Below are positions 23,341 to 32,629 of a DNA stretch of 64,000 bases, in pieces (position 1 is the stretch's first letter; every line of letters begins with the position of its first letter). Position numbers and translations under genes: made by a program. Origin of the DNA: Spirosoma arboris (GTDB lineage: Bacteria; Bacteroidota; Bacteroidia; Cytophagales; Spirosomataceae); NCBI RefSeq assembly GCF_009754945.1, contig NZ_WPIN01000002.1, positions 248,001 to 312,000 of the forward strand, in the 5' to 3' direction. Below the pieces are notes generated by a model. It was not told the origin of the DNA. It searched no databases and was given only the letters and a program-made list of their open reading frames with translations.

Positions 23341-25002
23341 TCAATTTTCTTTTTCGTCTCTATTTTTTTTTGCCAGCCAATAGGTACGGTAAGTTTTACC
23401 AGGCGAATGTTCTAGTACACCCTCTTTGACTAAATTATACACGGCTTTTCGAATATCTTCAATTGTAATTTCTTCAAATTGCTTTTGAATACTGCTAACG
23501 GTGCTTTCAGGTCTCAGTTTTAATTCTTCGATTATAAGTGCCCTTAGATGATGTGGTTCAATCACCTTTAGTGTTGGCTTAACGTTGATTTTAGCATTGG
23601 CAATCAGTTTCGGATTGACTAAATATTCGGTTCCTTTCTTCACTCCCCGGCTGATAACAATGCCCTGTTCAATGAGTCGTCCCACGTAAGAACGTAGACG
23701 CTCCTCTTCAGCTAATTGTAGCTCTTTAGATAGTTGTGTAGTCAATATTTTCTGATGACGGGCAATAATGCCTAAAGCAATGAATTCACGCTGCGCCAAT
23801 TGGTAATGTGTTGATACAAAGTCAAGCAATACGACAGTCTCCTCATTCAAAATTTTGGAATACTGTACAATAGTAGTGCTATCATAGTCGCTATTAATCT
23901 CGGGAAATGGTTTGGCATCCCGACTACTGATTTCATAAAGCAGATCATAGCCGGAGCCTTCACCTTCCATCAAATTAAGATCATGGAAAATTCGGATCAC
24001 ATGAGGATTTCTTCGTGCTGTTTTGTGCAGTATATTATCTTTCGTAATACCGGTTGGTAGACCCCCTGGATTTTTCATTTCGAGCCGGTCAGGCCAAACG
24101 TTAATGAATACATCGCCTGAGATTGTGTAGCTCTTATGCGCGAAGGCATTAATAAGCAACTCACGAACTACCTGCGCGTCATAGAAGCGAATAGGTCGCC
24201 GAAAGAGACCATCGGGAAACTCATGGTAATACGTTAGTTCAATGGCTTGCTGCTCGATATCTAACAGTAGCGCTTTGGGATTCTGGGTATAATCATGCCA
24301 GTCAATCTTTCGAACTTTGTTTCCTAACTCATCATAAACAATATACTGAACTGTAATTGGATAAGATAGTCGACTCCGTTGGGCTGGCGTGCCTAGCCAC
24401 AGTACACCGAGATTAGTTAATTGCCCATTAACCGCCAGGTTGTAATGCTCAATTATTTCAAGGTCATTGAATGCCTTGACTGTGCTTTTAACACGTGGAG
24501 ATTTACGTATTTCGTTAGCAAACGCGTCAACAGTCTCTAAAGAAACTTCGCTTAACGAGATTTGCCGTGGTTGCAGCTCCCATTGGAAAGCGTCTTTATC
24601 ATTGGCTAAGCGTATAATATCTTCACTGCGAACCGCGTGGCATTGATCACCTATTCGAAGATAAATCTTACCATCAGAGGTAGTTGCAATGGCTTTTAGA
24701 GAGGGAAACACTTGAATGACGAAATACTGTGCACCATTGGGATAAATTTTTACACCTGTTGATGATACGGCTACACCAAAACAAAGTGAGCGCAGTCTGT
24801 TAAGTGTATGATTAACAACTTCAACTTTAACTAATTGATTACTAGGTGGCAATTTATCTTTATCCTCTATACCAATAACAAGTTGCCCCCCCTGTGCATT
24901 AGCAAAGCAGACACATGCTTGTGCTAGCTTTTGAAAACCAGCGTCGCCCATCTGAACGATACGGAGACTTTTGTAATCGATGTTTTTATCTTCAGATACC
25001 AT
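23341..25002 (-). CDS. AlbA_2 (Schlafen-like) and HATPase_c_4 protein
   Basis: 553 residues from ATG 25002. The N-terminal 130 residues match the AlbA_2/Schlafen fold (KIDYKSLRIV-like start, LAQACVCFANAQGGQLVIGI). About residues 265-350 carry a GHKL-like ATP-binding part (RELLINAFAHKSY, LEMKNPGGLPTGI). The C-terminus has winged-helix repeats (LSKELQLAEEERLRSYVGR). Proteins of this architecture are DNA- or RNA-binding regulators or effectors in Bacteroidota defence islands. It lies between the helicase and the methylase; the 101-bp gap downstream is the only sizeable space in the operon and could hold an internal promoter. Confidence 0.8.
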   Translation of the reverse strand: MVSEDKNIDYKSLRIVQMGDAGFQKLAQACVCFANAQGGQLVIGIEDKDKLPPSNQLVKVEVVNHTLNRLRSLCFGVAVSSTGVKIYPNGAQYFVIQVFPSLKAIATTSDGKIYLRIGDQCHAVRSEDIIRLANDKDAFQWELQPRQISLSEVSLETVDAFANEIRKSPRVKSTVKAFNDLEIIEHYNLAVNGQLTNLGVLWLGTPAQRSRLSYPITVQYIVYDELGNKVRKIDWHDYTQNPKALLLDIEQQAIELTYYHEFPDGLFRRPIRFYDAQVVRELLINAFAHKSYTISGDVFINVWPDRLEMKNPGGLPTGITKDNILHKTARRNPHVIRIFHDLNLMEGEGSGYDLLYEISSRDAKPFPEINSDYDSTTIVQYSKILNEETVVLLDFVSTHYQLAQREFIALGIIARHQKILTTQLSKELQLAEEERLRSYVGRLIEQGIVISRGVKKGTEYLVNPKLIANAKINVKPTLKVIEPHHLRALIIEELKLRPESTVSSIQKQFEEITIEDIRKAVYNLVKEGVLEHSPGKTYRTYWLAKKNRDEKEN

Positions 25003-25022
25003 ACGGCTGGGCTAGTATCATC

Positions 25023-28000
25023 TTAGGCATTGAAGCTTTCAGAAATAATAATTTCGGGGGAAAAGGCATTAACGGGTATAACTAATAAGGGTGGTGTTGT
25101 CATTACATCATCCTCGTTAGTCTTCCGAAGCGGATAGGAATTTAACACCTTCATTAGTTCATCAAATAAGATGACAAGTTTTAATTTAGCCGTCTTTTGA
25201 GTCTTCTGCAATTTATTAATATCGCGTTGTAAGTTTTGGAAGCGACCTTTCCGGATGGCTTCTTTGGTCAGCACAATTAGCTCTCTTTCTGTCTCATTAA
25301 TAATAGATAAACTTAAAAAACCGTCCAGGAACGTTATTGCCTTCTTCTCGTTAGGGCCTTGAGTAACGTCTACTTTGCGATCCCTAGCCTTTTCATACTC
25401 TAATGCATTCTCAAAGTGGCCAATGGAGGTCTTTACTTGCTGGTGATGCAACTCATGAATTTTTATTGAATGTTCGTCGGCGCGCGCTTCGAACTGTTTA
25501 GCTGTTTCCAGAAACGTCAAATCTTCAATTGAGCCATCTGGCTTGACAAATACAAATGCGTCACGTTTCTCATTACGAATAAAGACAATAGTGGCCTCAC
25601 GTAGAATGCGGCTTCTACGGCCTACACGGGCGCGAAGGGGCATATTTTTAATACGCTTGAACAACTCAAGATCTTTCTCTTTTATAGCCCTAATCTTCAT
25701 TAAGTAATCAAGCTTTTCATCACGTTCCTCGTCAAGGTCTTTGTCAAACAGTCCAAAGGTGCTGGTTTCCTCATCGGGAGTATAGATTTGGCTATCCTCA
25801 CCCAAAGCTGCGTGAAACGCTTGAAGCTTCATTAGGGCTTTCTTTTGTAAGTCTATATCACTGTCGACTTGTGCGGTGGGGAAAAAGTTGAAAATATGGA
25901 CCTTATCACCTTGAGACCCTATTCGGTTTACGCGACCAATACGCTGCATAAGCCGGGTAGAATTCCAAGGAGTATCATAGTTAACAATGACATTGGCACG
26001 GTGAAGATTAACTCCTTCAGCCAACACTTCTGTCGAGATAACGATGTCATAATCGTGTCGGCGTTGCGCATCAGGGAGATTAGCATCAAAGTTAGCTCGG
26101 ATAGTAGGCATTCGATCTTTACGCGTTTTACTATCAACAGTTAGAATGCGCTGGTCAATAAATTGGGGTAATCGCCGAGCTAGATAATCCGTCGTTTCCT
26201 TACTTTCGGAGAAGACAACCAGTTTGCCTTCATGATTGATGCTTTCAAATAGGTGATGTCTCAAGTAATAAACGAAGGTGTCTAATTTAGGATCTTCGTC
26301 GCCAAGTGCTTCCCAAGCAGACACAAGCTCTTTCAAGATTTGGCGATCATGGAGCAAGCCACTGTAAAAGTCTGGCTGGAAGTCGTCGGGTGTACAGATT
26401 TCGATTGTAGCGTCAAACTCCATACGTTCAAGCACTAAATCCAGTAACTCCTCTTCCTGCTCATTGTTGATAAACTCGGTAACAGGTAAGTTCGGAGCAA
26501 TAAAAATTCGGCCTTGATCAAACATTGTGACCATAGCTTCAGTGGCATTGCAAAATCGTTTTAGTGATTGTGTAAAGGCATAGAAACTACTATCTAACCT
26601 TTTCACAAGCATTGTTTTCATGATCTTTGCTAATTGCGACGAAATCATGTCGGCCTTTGTGTATTTTTTCTTTTTGGGCGGCTTTAAGGCCCCAATTGCC
26701 CTATAACGATTATAGGTCAGGCTGTCCGATCTGCTACCTCCAATGTAATAAATTGTACGGTCGTAGAGGTCCTCAAGATGAGGCTTTAGTTGATAAAACA
26801 GTTTTTCTGGTTTTTGAACATTAGGAAAACGAATACCTTGGGCTGCTAGGTCTTTTGAGTATTGTTCGTGTATTAACAAGTCGGTCCGTGTCCGACGAAC
26901 AGTTAAAGGCTCAATGACCTTTACCCGTATTTGATCGTATATACGCTTAACCGTTTCCTTCAATTTAGCTAAATCCGTTTCATGCTGTGCCTTACGGTAA
27001 GCTTCAATATGCTGACGGAAGAAATGTTGCAGATTGCCAATTTCGAGTGTAGAATCTTTACTATCCTGAAACAGATATACCAGATTTGCGATGTCTTCGG
27101 GACGATTATTAAGGGGTGTTGCCGAGATCAACATTACTTTTTTGTGGGTGCGAGTTCCGTCAGGCAGCCTTCTCCTGGCACCGGATTTGCAAATTTTCTG
27201 GAGATCGTTGTAAGCATCGGCAGTGTCTGAACGGAACTTGTGCGCTTCGTCCACAATCACTAAATCATATTTCTCAGGATTCGTGATTTTATGTAAACTA
27301 CCATTTGTAATGATTTCGTAATTCTCCAAACCAAAACTCTCGGCCGTTTCTCGCCAGTTATCTTTCAAAGCTGGCGGAACTACGATTAAGGTATGGGATC
27401 GGTGTTCAGGAAAACCATTCTTGAAGTAGTACTTTTTGGCTATAATGGTAGCTACAATTGTCTTACCCAATCCAACCACATCGGCTAAAAAGAAACCTCC
27501 ATGCCTCTCCATCTTATTGAATCCATCGTTAACAGCGTCGATTTGATAAGATAGCCGCTTAAAGCCTTTTGGTAAATCAGTGACGGAGTTTGGGTCAAAA
27601 TCTATGCTTTTACCAAAGTATTCAATCAGAAACTTTAGATACACTTCATAAGGTGTAAAATCATCATTTAGGAAGGTTTCTTTTTTTAATCGGTCTACAA
27701 ATTCCTCACTAATTGGAATTCCTTCTAGCCAAAGGCGATCAAATGTTTGGGTAGCAAACTCAATATCGGCATTCTCACGCAGCTCTACGTTGAACTCAAA
27801 ATTGCGTTCTAACCCCGCTTCAGTTAGATTACTAGATCCTGTAATTACAGCACCGTACCCGTGATCATGCTTATCTTTCTCACGGAAGACATAAACTTTA
27901 GCATGTATATTTTGCTTAGGATGAACTCGAATCTGGACTTTGTGGCTAACTAAATCTTTGATAAGCTGTACCATTCCATCTTCCACATCTTTAGAATAGG

Positions 28001-28295
28001 CTGCTTGTTGTATATTCTTTTTGATCTCCTTGAAGAAATCCTCTTGAGACTTCTGTACGTCAACTTCAAAAAGGACGCCTTGCTTAGTCGCTTCTAGTAC
28101 AAGATTATTTACATTGATACCAACCAGGATTCGTATTTCAGCAGCTTTTTCTATAAAAGGTCGAATTCTAAAATATCCTGAAGCCCGAAAGTAGCCAACC
28201 AATGCATCAAAGAAATGTATGTTTCGGTAGTGAAAAATACCCTGAATTTTGTCTATTAAGGTATCAGAACCTTCATTAGTGAAAAATTTAGTCAT
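25023..28295 (-). CDS. PLD-nuclease / SNF2-type helicase, first gene of the defence operon
   Basis: 1090 residues from ATG 28295. N-terminal PLD nuclease: HAKVYVFREK with GSSNLTEAGL near residues 130-155, a single HxK half-site as in restriction-type PLD enzymes. Then an SF2 helicase: VVGLGKTIVATIIAKKYY near 275, VIVDEAHKF near 350, MLISATPLNN near 390, and the second half VLAEGVNLHRANVIVNYDT with QRIGRVNRIGSQGD near 790-830. SNF2-like helicase-nucleases of this order translocate on DNA in restriction and phage-defence systems. It is the promoter-proximal gene; the intergenic region upstream is 28296-28919. Confidence 0.85.
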   Translation of the reverse strand: MTKFFTNEGSDTLIDKIQGIFHYRNIHFFDALVGYFRASGYFRIRPFIEKAAEIRILVGINVNNLVLEATKQGVLFEVDVQKSQEDFFKEIKKNIQQAAYSKDVEDGMVQLIKDLVSHKVQIRVHPKQNIHAKVYVFREKDKHDHGYGAVITGSSNLTEAGLERNFEFNVELRENADIEFATQTFDRLWLEGIPISEEFVDRLKKETFLNDDFTPYEVYLKFLIEYFGKSIDFDPNSVTDLPKGFKRLSYQIDAVNDGFNKMERHGGFFLADVVGLGKTIVATIIAKKYYFKNGFPEHRSHTLIVVPPALKDNWRETAESFGLENYEIITNGSLHKITNPEKYDLVIVDEAHKFRSDTADAYNDLQKICKSGARRRLPDGTRTHKKVMLISATPLNNRPEDIANLVYLFQDSKDSTLEIGNLQHFFRQHIEAYRKAQHETDLAKLKETVKRIYDQIRVKVIEPLTVRRTRTDLLIHEQYSKDLAAQGIRFPNVQKPEKLFYQLKPHLEDLYDRTIYYIGGSRSDSLTYNRYRAIGALKPPKKKKYTKADMISSQLAKIMKTMLVKRLDSSFYAFTQSLKRFCNATEAMVTMFDQGRIFIAPNLPVTEFINNEQEEELLDLVLERMEFDATIEICTPDDFQPDFYSGLLHDRQILKELVSAWEALGDEDPKLDTFVYYLRHHLFESINHEGKLVVFSESKETTDYLARRLPQFIDQRILTVDSKTRKDRMPTIRANFDANLPDAQRRHDYDIVISTEVLAEGVNLHRANVIVNYDTPWNSTRLMQRIGRVNRIGSQGDKVHIFNFFPTAQVDSDIDLQKKALMKLQAFHAALGEDSQIYTPDEETSTFGLFDKDLDEERDEKLDYLMKIRAIKEKDLELFKRIKNMPLRARVGRRSRILREATIVFIRNEKRDAFVFVKPDGSIEDLTFLETAKQFEARADEHSIKIHELHHQQVKTSIGHFENALEYEKARDRKVDVTQGPNEKKAITFLDGFLSLSIINETERELIVLTKEAIRKGRFQNLQRDINKLQKTQKTAKLKLVILFDELMKVLNSYPLRKTNEDDVMTTPPLLVIPVNAFSPEIIISESFNA

Positions 28296-28919
28296 TATAA
28301 TTACCTGCTGTTAGACTGTATCAAGTACCGCTGCCCGTTTACTTACTCTTCAATGATCAGCCCTAATATTATTCAAATATGCAGCAATTACAAGGTAATT
28401 ATGGCTTTGGTCGGGAAGTTGATCTAACTAAACTCGAATAAAAATCAATGAAAAGCTTAATCACCTTAATATTCTTAACAAATAGTTAAATGCAGACTTA
28501 TAATATACTGATCTTGATACCATCTTGATACACCTCACGCCGAATAATATATAACATCCTGATTTTCAGAATCCTGTTCGGCTCCCTTCGGGATTCGCCC
28601 GCGTGAGTTACTCTACTATTTGGATGCATAACTTATTCATAATAGACTCCTTTGAGTTCTATTTCAACGGTTTTTCCTTTTTATCCTAAATTTCCCAAGC
28701 AGTTATCCATAATTGCCTGCAAATCTATATTTGGGCAGTTACCCACGATTAACGGGTGATTACCTGCAATATCCAGCATCTATGCTTGTAGTATCTGATA
28801 AGTTTGGTAGGCTCTAGCCGGGGGTGGTTATGCTAGTGGGGGTAGGGTTACACCTATCCCCAAGCATTTACCTGATTAATACGGTTTTAGTAACCAAATG
28901 GCTAAGTGCTATTTTCTCC
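28296..28919. other. 624-bp gene-free region upstream of the defence operon, with an att-like patch
   Basis: No credible gene. It must hold the defence-operon promoter on the reverse strand. GCTCCCTTCGGGATTCG at 28581-28597 matches GCTCCCGAAGGGATTCG in the tRNA-Arg 3' part (34733-34749) at 14 of 17 positions, the three differences being the middle bases. This could be a degraded attachment or tRNA relic or chance. AT-rich stretches and a few ATTAACGGGTGATTACC-type words are otherwise unremarkable. Confidence 0.4.
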
Positions 28920-29120
28920 ATGACTAATAAGGCAACTACTAAAAGTCTACGAGCCAAGGCTGGATCGAAAGCGGATGAGGCTACGAATAGCTTGTACGAA
29001 ACGCTGCTTACGGAAGGATTTGAAGTTGACGATGAATTTGTTGTCAACGAGCTAGAACAGCTTATCCAGGAGGAGCTAGATGAGTTTCCGATCAATTCTT
29101 ACAATCGGCAATCCAGATGA
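28920..29120 (+). CDS. Small acidic protein, 66 residues
   Basis: ATG 28920 begins MTNKATTKSLRAKAGSK, then a strongly acidic helical end (VDDEFVVNELEQLIQEELDE). Upstream ATG at 28824 would add hydrophobic low-quality sequence and is not favoured. The stop overlaps the next ATG (ATGA at 29117-29120), so the two genes form a coupled pair. Function unknown; the acidic helix could be an antitoxin-like or anti-restriction partner, but no motif supports this. Confidence 0.5.
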   Translation: MTNKATTKSLRAKAGSKADEATNSLYETLLTEGFEVDDEFVVNELEQLIQEELDEFPINSYNRQSR

Positions 29121-29281
29121 GAACAATAACCACTGTCCTAGTAACTTTATTGGTAGTAGTCGTTGGTGTTGCTATTGCGTGGTTGTACTTAAAGAATGTA
29201 GCGGGTACCGATATGGTCGAAAAACGGGCCGCAGAACAACGAATTAGAGACAAATATGGGAATGATGTCATTATTGACTGA
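29117..29281 (+). CDS. 54-residue membrane protein coupled to the preceding gene
   Basis: ATG 29117 lies inside the stop of the previous gene. One membrane segment near the start (TVLVTLLVVVVGVAIAWLYL) and a charged tail (DMVEKRAAEQRIRDKYGND). Below ordinary gene-length limits but the overlap and composition make it credible. A two-protein acidic/membrane module of unknown role. Confidence 0.6.
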   Translation: MRTITTVLVTLLVVVVGVAIAWLYLKNVAGTDMVEKRAAEQRIRDKYGNDVIID

Positions 29282-29326
29282 TCCATTCAATCAATAGGCC
29301 TGTAGTAGTATTCAATTAGGTGTTGT

Positions 29327-29360
29327 AATAGCCTTGTACCGTTGGTATAAGGCTATTTTG
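29327..29360 (+). terminator. Rho-independent terminator
   Basis: AATAGCCTTGTACC (29327-29340), loop GTT, GGTATAAGGCTATT (29344-29357) and following T residues, one mismatch. It ends the small coupled gene pair at 28920-29281. Confidence 0.8.
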
Positions 29361-29500
29361 TTTGGTACGCTTACAACATTGTTGTAGGAAAATAACGACC
29401 GTTTTTACTGGTCATAAATTGCTGCTATATTCTCTTTATAATCTCGCAAAAATTGCGTATTTTTAATAAGAATAATAGGTTAAACCTTGCAGCTATAAAA

Positions 29501-29671
29501 GTGAACAAGATCAGTAATAATCCGCGATGGAAAGGGGTGCTTATCGAAGCAAAGCGGCTTAAAATAATAAATGCAGCGGAAGCCGCTAGGTATCTACAAA
29601 ACGAAATGTTTATCAGCATAGCTTCTGCTTACACAGTATTAAAAAGACTTAAAGAGAATGAGGAAATTTAA
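29501..29671 (+). CDS. Small basic protein with possible helix-turn-helix
   Basis: 56 residues from GTG 29501 (a TTG at 29453 would add 16). ARYLQNEMFISIASAYTVLK with the following RLKENEEI has helix-turn-helix character. It lies 220 bp before the recombinase gene. Short, no recognised family; may be the recombinase's accessory factor. Confidence 0.35.
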   Translation: MNKISNNPRWKGVLIEAKRLKIINAAEAARYLQNEMFISIASAYTVLKRLKENEEI

Positions 29672-29891
29672 GCTTGGTGATATTGTTAGAGCAACTTTAA
29701 GTTATATAGCGAAGACCCGTTTTTTTAACTCAGGGTACATATCTTAGTCCTGATTTTTTCAGTGCGGGCATTTTATTGAATCTATTGCCCAAAGTTGAGT
29801 TTAGCCAGCCCGGTAAAATTATGCACTGGCTTTATAACCAGTTTGACTTTTCATTTTGGAATGAATTAATGTCGATAATTGCTTTGCTCCA

Positions 29892-30491
29892 ATGATATAC
29901 GCTTACATCCGGGTTTCAACGGACCGTCAGACGGGCGAAAACCAGAAATACGAAATCCTTAAGAAGACATCTAGTGAACGGGTACATGTTGACAAATGGA
30001 TTGAAGAAACGGCTTCTGGTGCCAGATCAGCTAAAGATCGAGAATTAGGTTCTCTTCTAAAGAGAATGCAGTCTAGAGATGTATTGTATGTGACGGAGCT
30101 TTCCAGGCTTGGGAGAAGCCTAATGGAAATTATGTCAATCCTTCATGATTGCATGGAACGGGATGTCCGGGTAGTTGCCATTAAAGAAGGTTACGAGTTA
30201 GGTAACAATATTTCATCCAAAGTACTGGCATTTGCCTTCGGCCTATCGGCTGAAATCGAGAGGCAATTAATCAGTCAGAGAACCAAGGAAGCATTAGAGC
30301 GTAGGAAGACTGAAGGCGGGAGCCTAGGAAGGCCTAAAGGTTCTCGTAATGAATTGGTAAAACTATCCGGTAAAGAAGACAACATTCGGGAATTGTTGAA
30401 AAACAAAGTGTCTATTTCGGCCATTGGTCGAATACTAGGCGTGAACAGACAAACGGTGAGTGACTTTATCGGGAGTAGAAACTTAGCTTAA
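29892..30491 (+). CDS. Serine recombinase (resolvase/DNA invertase), apparently intact
   Basis: 199 residues from ATG 29892. IRVSTDRQTGENQK holds the catalytic Ser9; LSRLGRSLMEIM and the arginine cluster AEIERQLISQRTKEAL complete the catalytic domain; SISAIGRILGVNRQTVSDFI at the end is the DNA-binding helix-turn-helix. Length is usual for master invertases and resolvases of Bacteroidota. It would carry out site-specific inversion or resolution using dimeric sites; none were recognised close by. Unlike the remnants at 13261 and 16414 it has no stops. Confidence 0.9.
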   Translation: MIYAYIRVSTDRQTGENQKYEILKKTSSERVHVDKWIEETASGARSAKDRELGSLLKRMQSRDVLYVTELSRLGRSLMEIMSILHDCMERDVRVVAIKEGYELGNNISSKVLAFAFGLSAEIERQLISQRTKEALERRKTEGGSLGRPKGSRNELVKLSGKEDNIRELLKNKVSISAIGRILGVNRQTVSDFIGSRNLA

Positions 30492-30702
30492 CTTTTACAA
30501 GAATGAAATTTATTCAATTACAATCGTCGGGAAAATGCTTGCTTCTGGAGTAGCTCCCACATCTACTGAATAGTACTATTTATGGTCGTCTAAACTCAAT
30601 ACATTCATAGTCATTCAAACTAGTAATTGGGGAGAAAATATGCCCATATGTAGCGAAGTCTAGCCAATCATCTATAGAATCAAGTTATTCAGTTGGTGTT
30701 CA

Positions 30703-31446
30703 TTAGTACAACTTTACCTTATAGCGATACCTCCCCCGAAAATATTCCCTCATCTTAACGACCTCACGAGGTTTATCACTGATCCAAAACGTTGCGGATG
30801 ATCCAGGAGCATAGTCGATTCGGAGTACCCAGCAATCAGTGGTAGCCTGACCCGGTAGTAAGAGTTTTTGCCGATAGGCAACCTGAAGTGTGTAATAGGC
30901 CGATGAGGAATTGCCTGGTTCATAGAAAGCAATGGCAAATTGTTGCCCCACTCTGCGGAAAGGTAATAATGCGAGAATTTCAAGATCCATTGGAAACTCG
31001 AAGGCAGCCTGCTGGGTAATCACCCGGAATGAGCTGTCTTTGGCTGTCCGCCGGGCCGAATCTGGAATAGTTACGACGTTGTTCTGAAATATAAAACTAC
31101 GAGTCCCACGTTTCGTATACACTGCGTTGTGAGTAAGTGGGGCCAGGGAGGGCCACAGCCCCGTGGCCGTAACATGGGCTAATAATGAATCTCGATGAAA
31201 CCAATCCCAGACAAACTGATACTGACTTTGACCAGCTATGGTGGTCCGACGCAGGGTCCGATCCCAGATGTCTGCCGAGGAGAGTCGTCTGCCTGCTGAG
31301 TCCTCAAAGAAAACAGCATAAGAGCTTTTGCCATCCCGCCAAGCCGATCTATTCAATTTTAAGGTAGCGGTATTGATCGTATCGATTTGCGCTTGAGTGA
31401 CCAGGGCGATCAGCACTAAAAAGGTGGTAGTGATAAGTTGTTTCAT
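30703..31446 (-). CDS. Secreted hypothetical protein
   Basis: 247 residues from ATG 31446; the upstream frame to 31479 is less likely. A signal peptide is clear (MKQLITTTFLVLIALVTQAQ). The mature part is beta-rich, with long alternating strands and a C-terminal RYKVKLY, in the manner of DUF3108-like or periplasmic beta-sandwich proteins. It is divergent from the LytS gene at 31619. Family not recognised with certainty. It lies inside the island by position, between recombinase and integrase. Confidence 0.65.
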   Translation of the reverse strand: MKQLITTTFLVLIALVTQAQIDTINTATLKLNRSAWRDGKSSYAVFFEDSAGRRLSSADIWDRTLRRTTIAGQSQYQFVWDWFHRDSLLAHVTATGLWPSLAPLTHNAVYTKRGTRSFIFQNNVVTIPDSARRTAKDSSFRVITQQAAFEFPMDLEILALLPFRRVGQQFAIAFYEPGNSSSAYYTLQVAYRQKLLLPGQATTDCWVLRIDYAPGSSATFWISDKPREVVKMREYFRGRYRYKVKLY

Positions 31447-31618
31447 TAAGCAGTTGTGATTGTCGGCCAAAGGAAACACGAATCTTATAGCCCGCCAAAC
31501 CAGAATGATGAACCCGACAGAAACCGGATCAACGCCTATTAATAGCCCCTAAAGACCTTTCGTCATTTACTACCCAATCTAACATTTCTGTTTTACTTAT
31601 TTGGGTAATATTGCTTGT

Positions 31619-32629
31619 ATGAAGCTGTTGTCTCGACTAGACCCATCCCTTATTGTAGCACATACCTTGTTGTGGACCTTGTTTCTTCTGCCATCTGCTC
31701 CTTACTATCTCGAACGCATGTCGGTTAGTGCTGCGGTTATTACTATTGGGTTTATGGGATTATATTTCAGCTTACCTGTTTACGCTAATCAACTCTATTT
31801 CCTACCCCGATTTTTCTTTATCGGCCAGCGACTTACGTACCTGCTACTTACGTTGGTCGTTCTGCTCCCCTATGGATGGGCAGGAACCTGGCTATTTGAA
31901 CGAATCATACTTGAAAAACCACCAATCTTTTCGCTCATTGCCCGGTGTTATACCTTGACTTTCGCGTTTGGTTTTATTGACCAGTATGTCCACCGGCAAA
32001 AAACCCAAAACCGCCTATTACAATTAGAAAGCCAACAAGCCCGTCTGGAACTGGAACGATTGAAAGCACATGTAAACCCTCATTTTCTGTTCAATACCCT
32101 TCATAATCTCTATACACTCACCCTAAAGCAGTCACCCCAGGCTTCTGATGTGGTGCTACGCTTAGCCAGTTTGATGCGGTACCTCTTCACGACCAACCAT
32201 TTGGATACAGTCCCTTTAAGTGAAGAGGTAACTTACTTGGAGCAGTATATTGCTCTCGAACGTCTGCGCTTGAGCAGCGAGCGAGCTGTAATCACGTTTC
32301 TAGTGCAAGGTCCAGTGAACAGGGTCGAACTACCACCGATGCTACTCATTCCTTTTGTTGAAAATGCATTTAAACACGGCGTAGAGGCCGATACAGGACA
32401 AGTATTTGTGACCATCACGCTGGCAGTACAGGAACAGGAGGTATTCTTTGAGGTCGAAAATAGTAAACCTCCTTTGGTGCAGGATGTCCCGATTATGCCC
32501 CAACCTACTACAGGAACCGGCCTTTCAAACGTGCGTCAGCGGCTCGCCTTGCTTTTTACCAACCGCCATCGATTGACTATCAATGAACAGCCGCTGGCCT
32601 ATAAAATTACCCTAGCTTTACAACTATGA
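31619..32629 (+). CDS. LytS/YehU-type sensor histidine kinase
   Basis: 336 residues from ATG 31619. The first 130 residues hold several hydrophobic segments (IVAHTLLWTLFLL, VITIGFMGLYFSL, LTYLLLTLVVLLPYGWAG), then HVNPHFLFNTLHNL near residue 150, the His-kinase domain of the LytS class, LLIPFVENAFKHG and TGTGLSNVRQRLALLF as ATP-binding boxes. Stop and next start overlap (ATGA at 32626). It senses an unknown signal and phosphorylates the LytTR regulator downstream. Confidence 0.9.
   Translation: MKLLSRLDPSLIVAHTLLWTLFLLPSAPYYLERMSVSAAVITIGFMGLYFSLPVYANQLYFLPRFFFIGQRLTYLLLTLVVLLPYGWAGTWLFERIILEKPPIFSLIARCYTLTFAFGFIDQYVHRQKTQNRLLQLESQQARLELERLKAHVNPHFLFNTLHNLYTLTLKQSPQASDVVLRLASLMRYLFTTNHLDTVPLSEEVTYLEQYIALERLRLSSERAVITFLVQGPVNRVELPPMLLIPFVENAFKHGVEADTGQVFVTITLAVQEQEVFFEVENSKPPLVQDVPIMPQPTTGTGLSNVRQRLALLFTNRHRLTINEQPLAYKITLALQL

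Noticed and set aside
17735..28295. BREX or DISARM system
   Set aside because: Methylase and helicase are present, but pglZ/brxC (BREX) and drmA/drmB (DUF1998) are absent from the neighbourhood as read.
29714..29893. Open frame just before the serine recombinase, reading GTYLSPDFFSAGILL and ending CAATGA over the recombinase start
   Set aside because: No ATG in the upstream part and no recognised family; probably a remnant or chance open frame.
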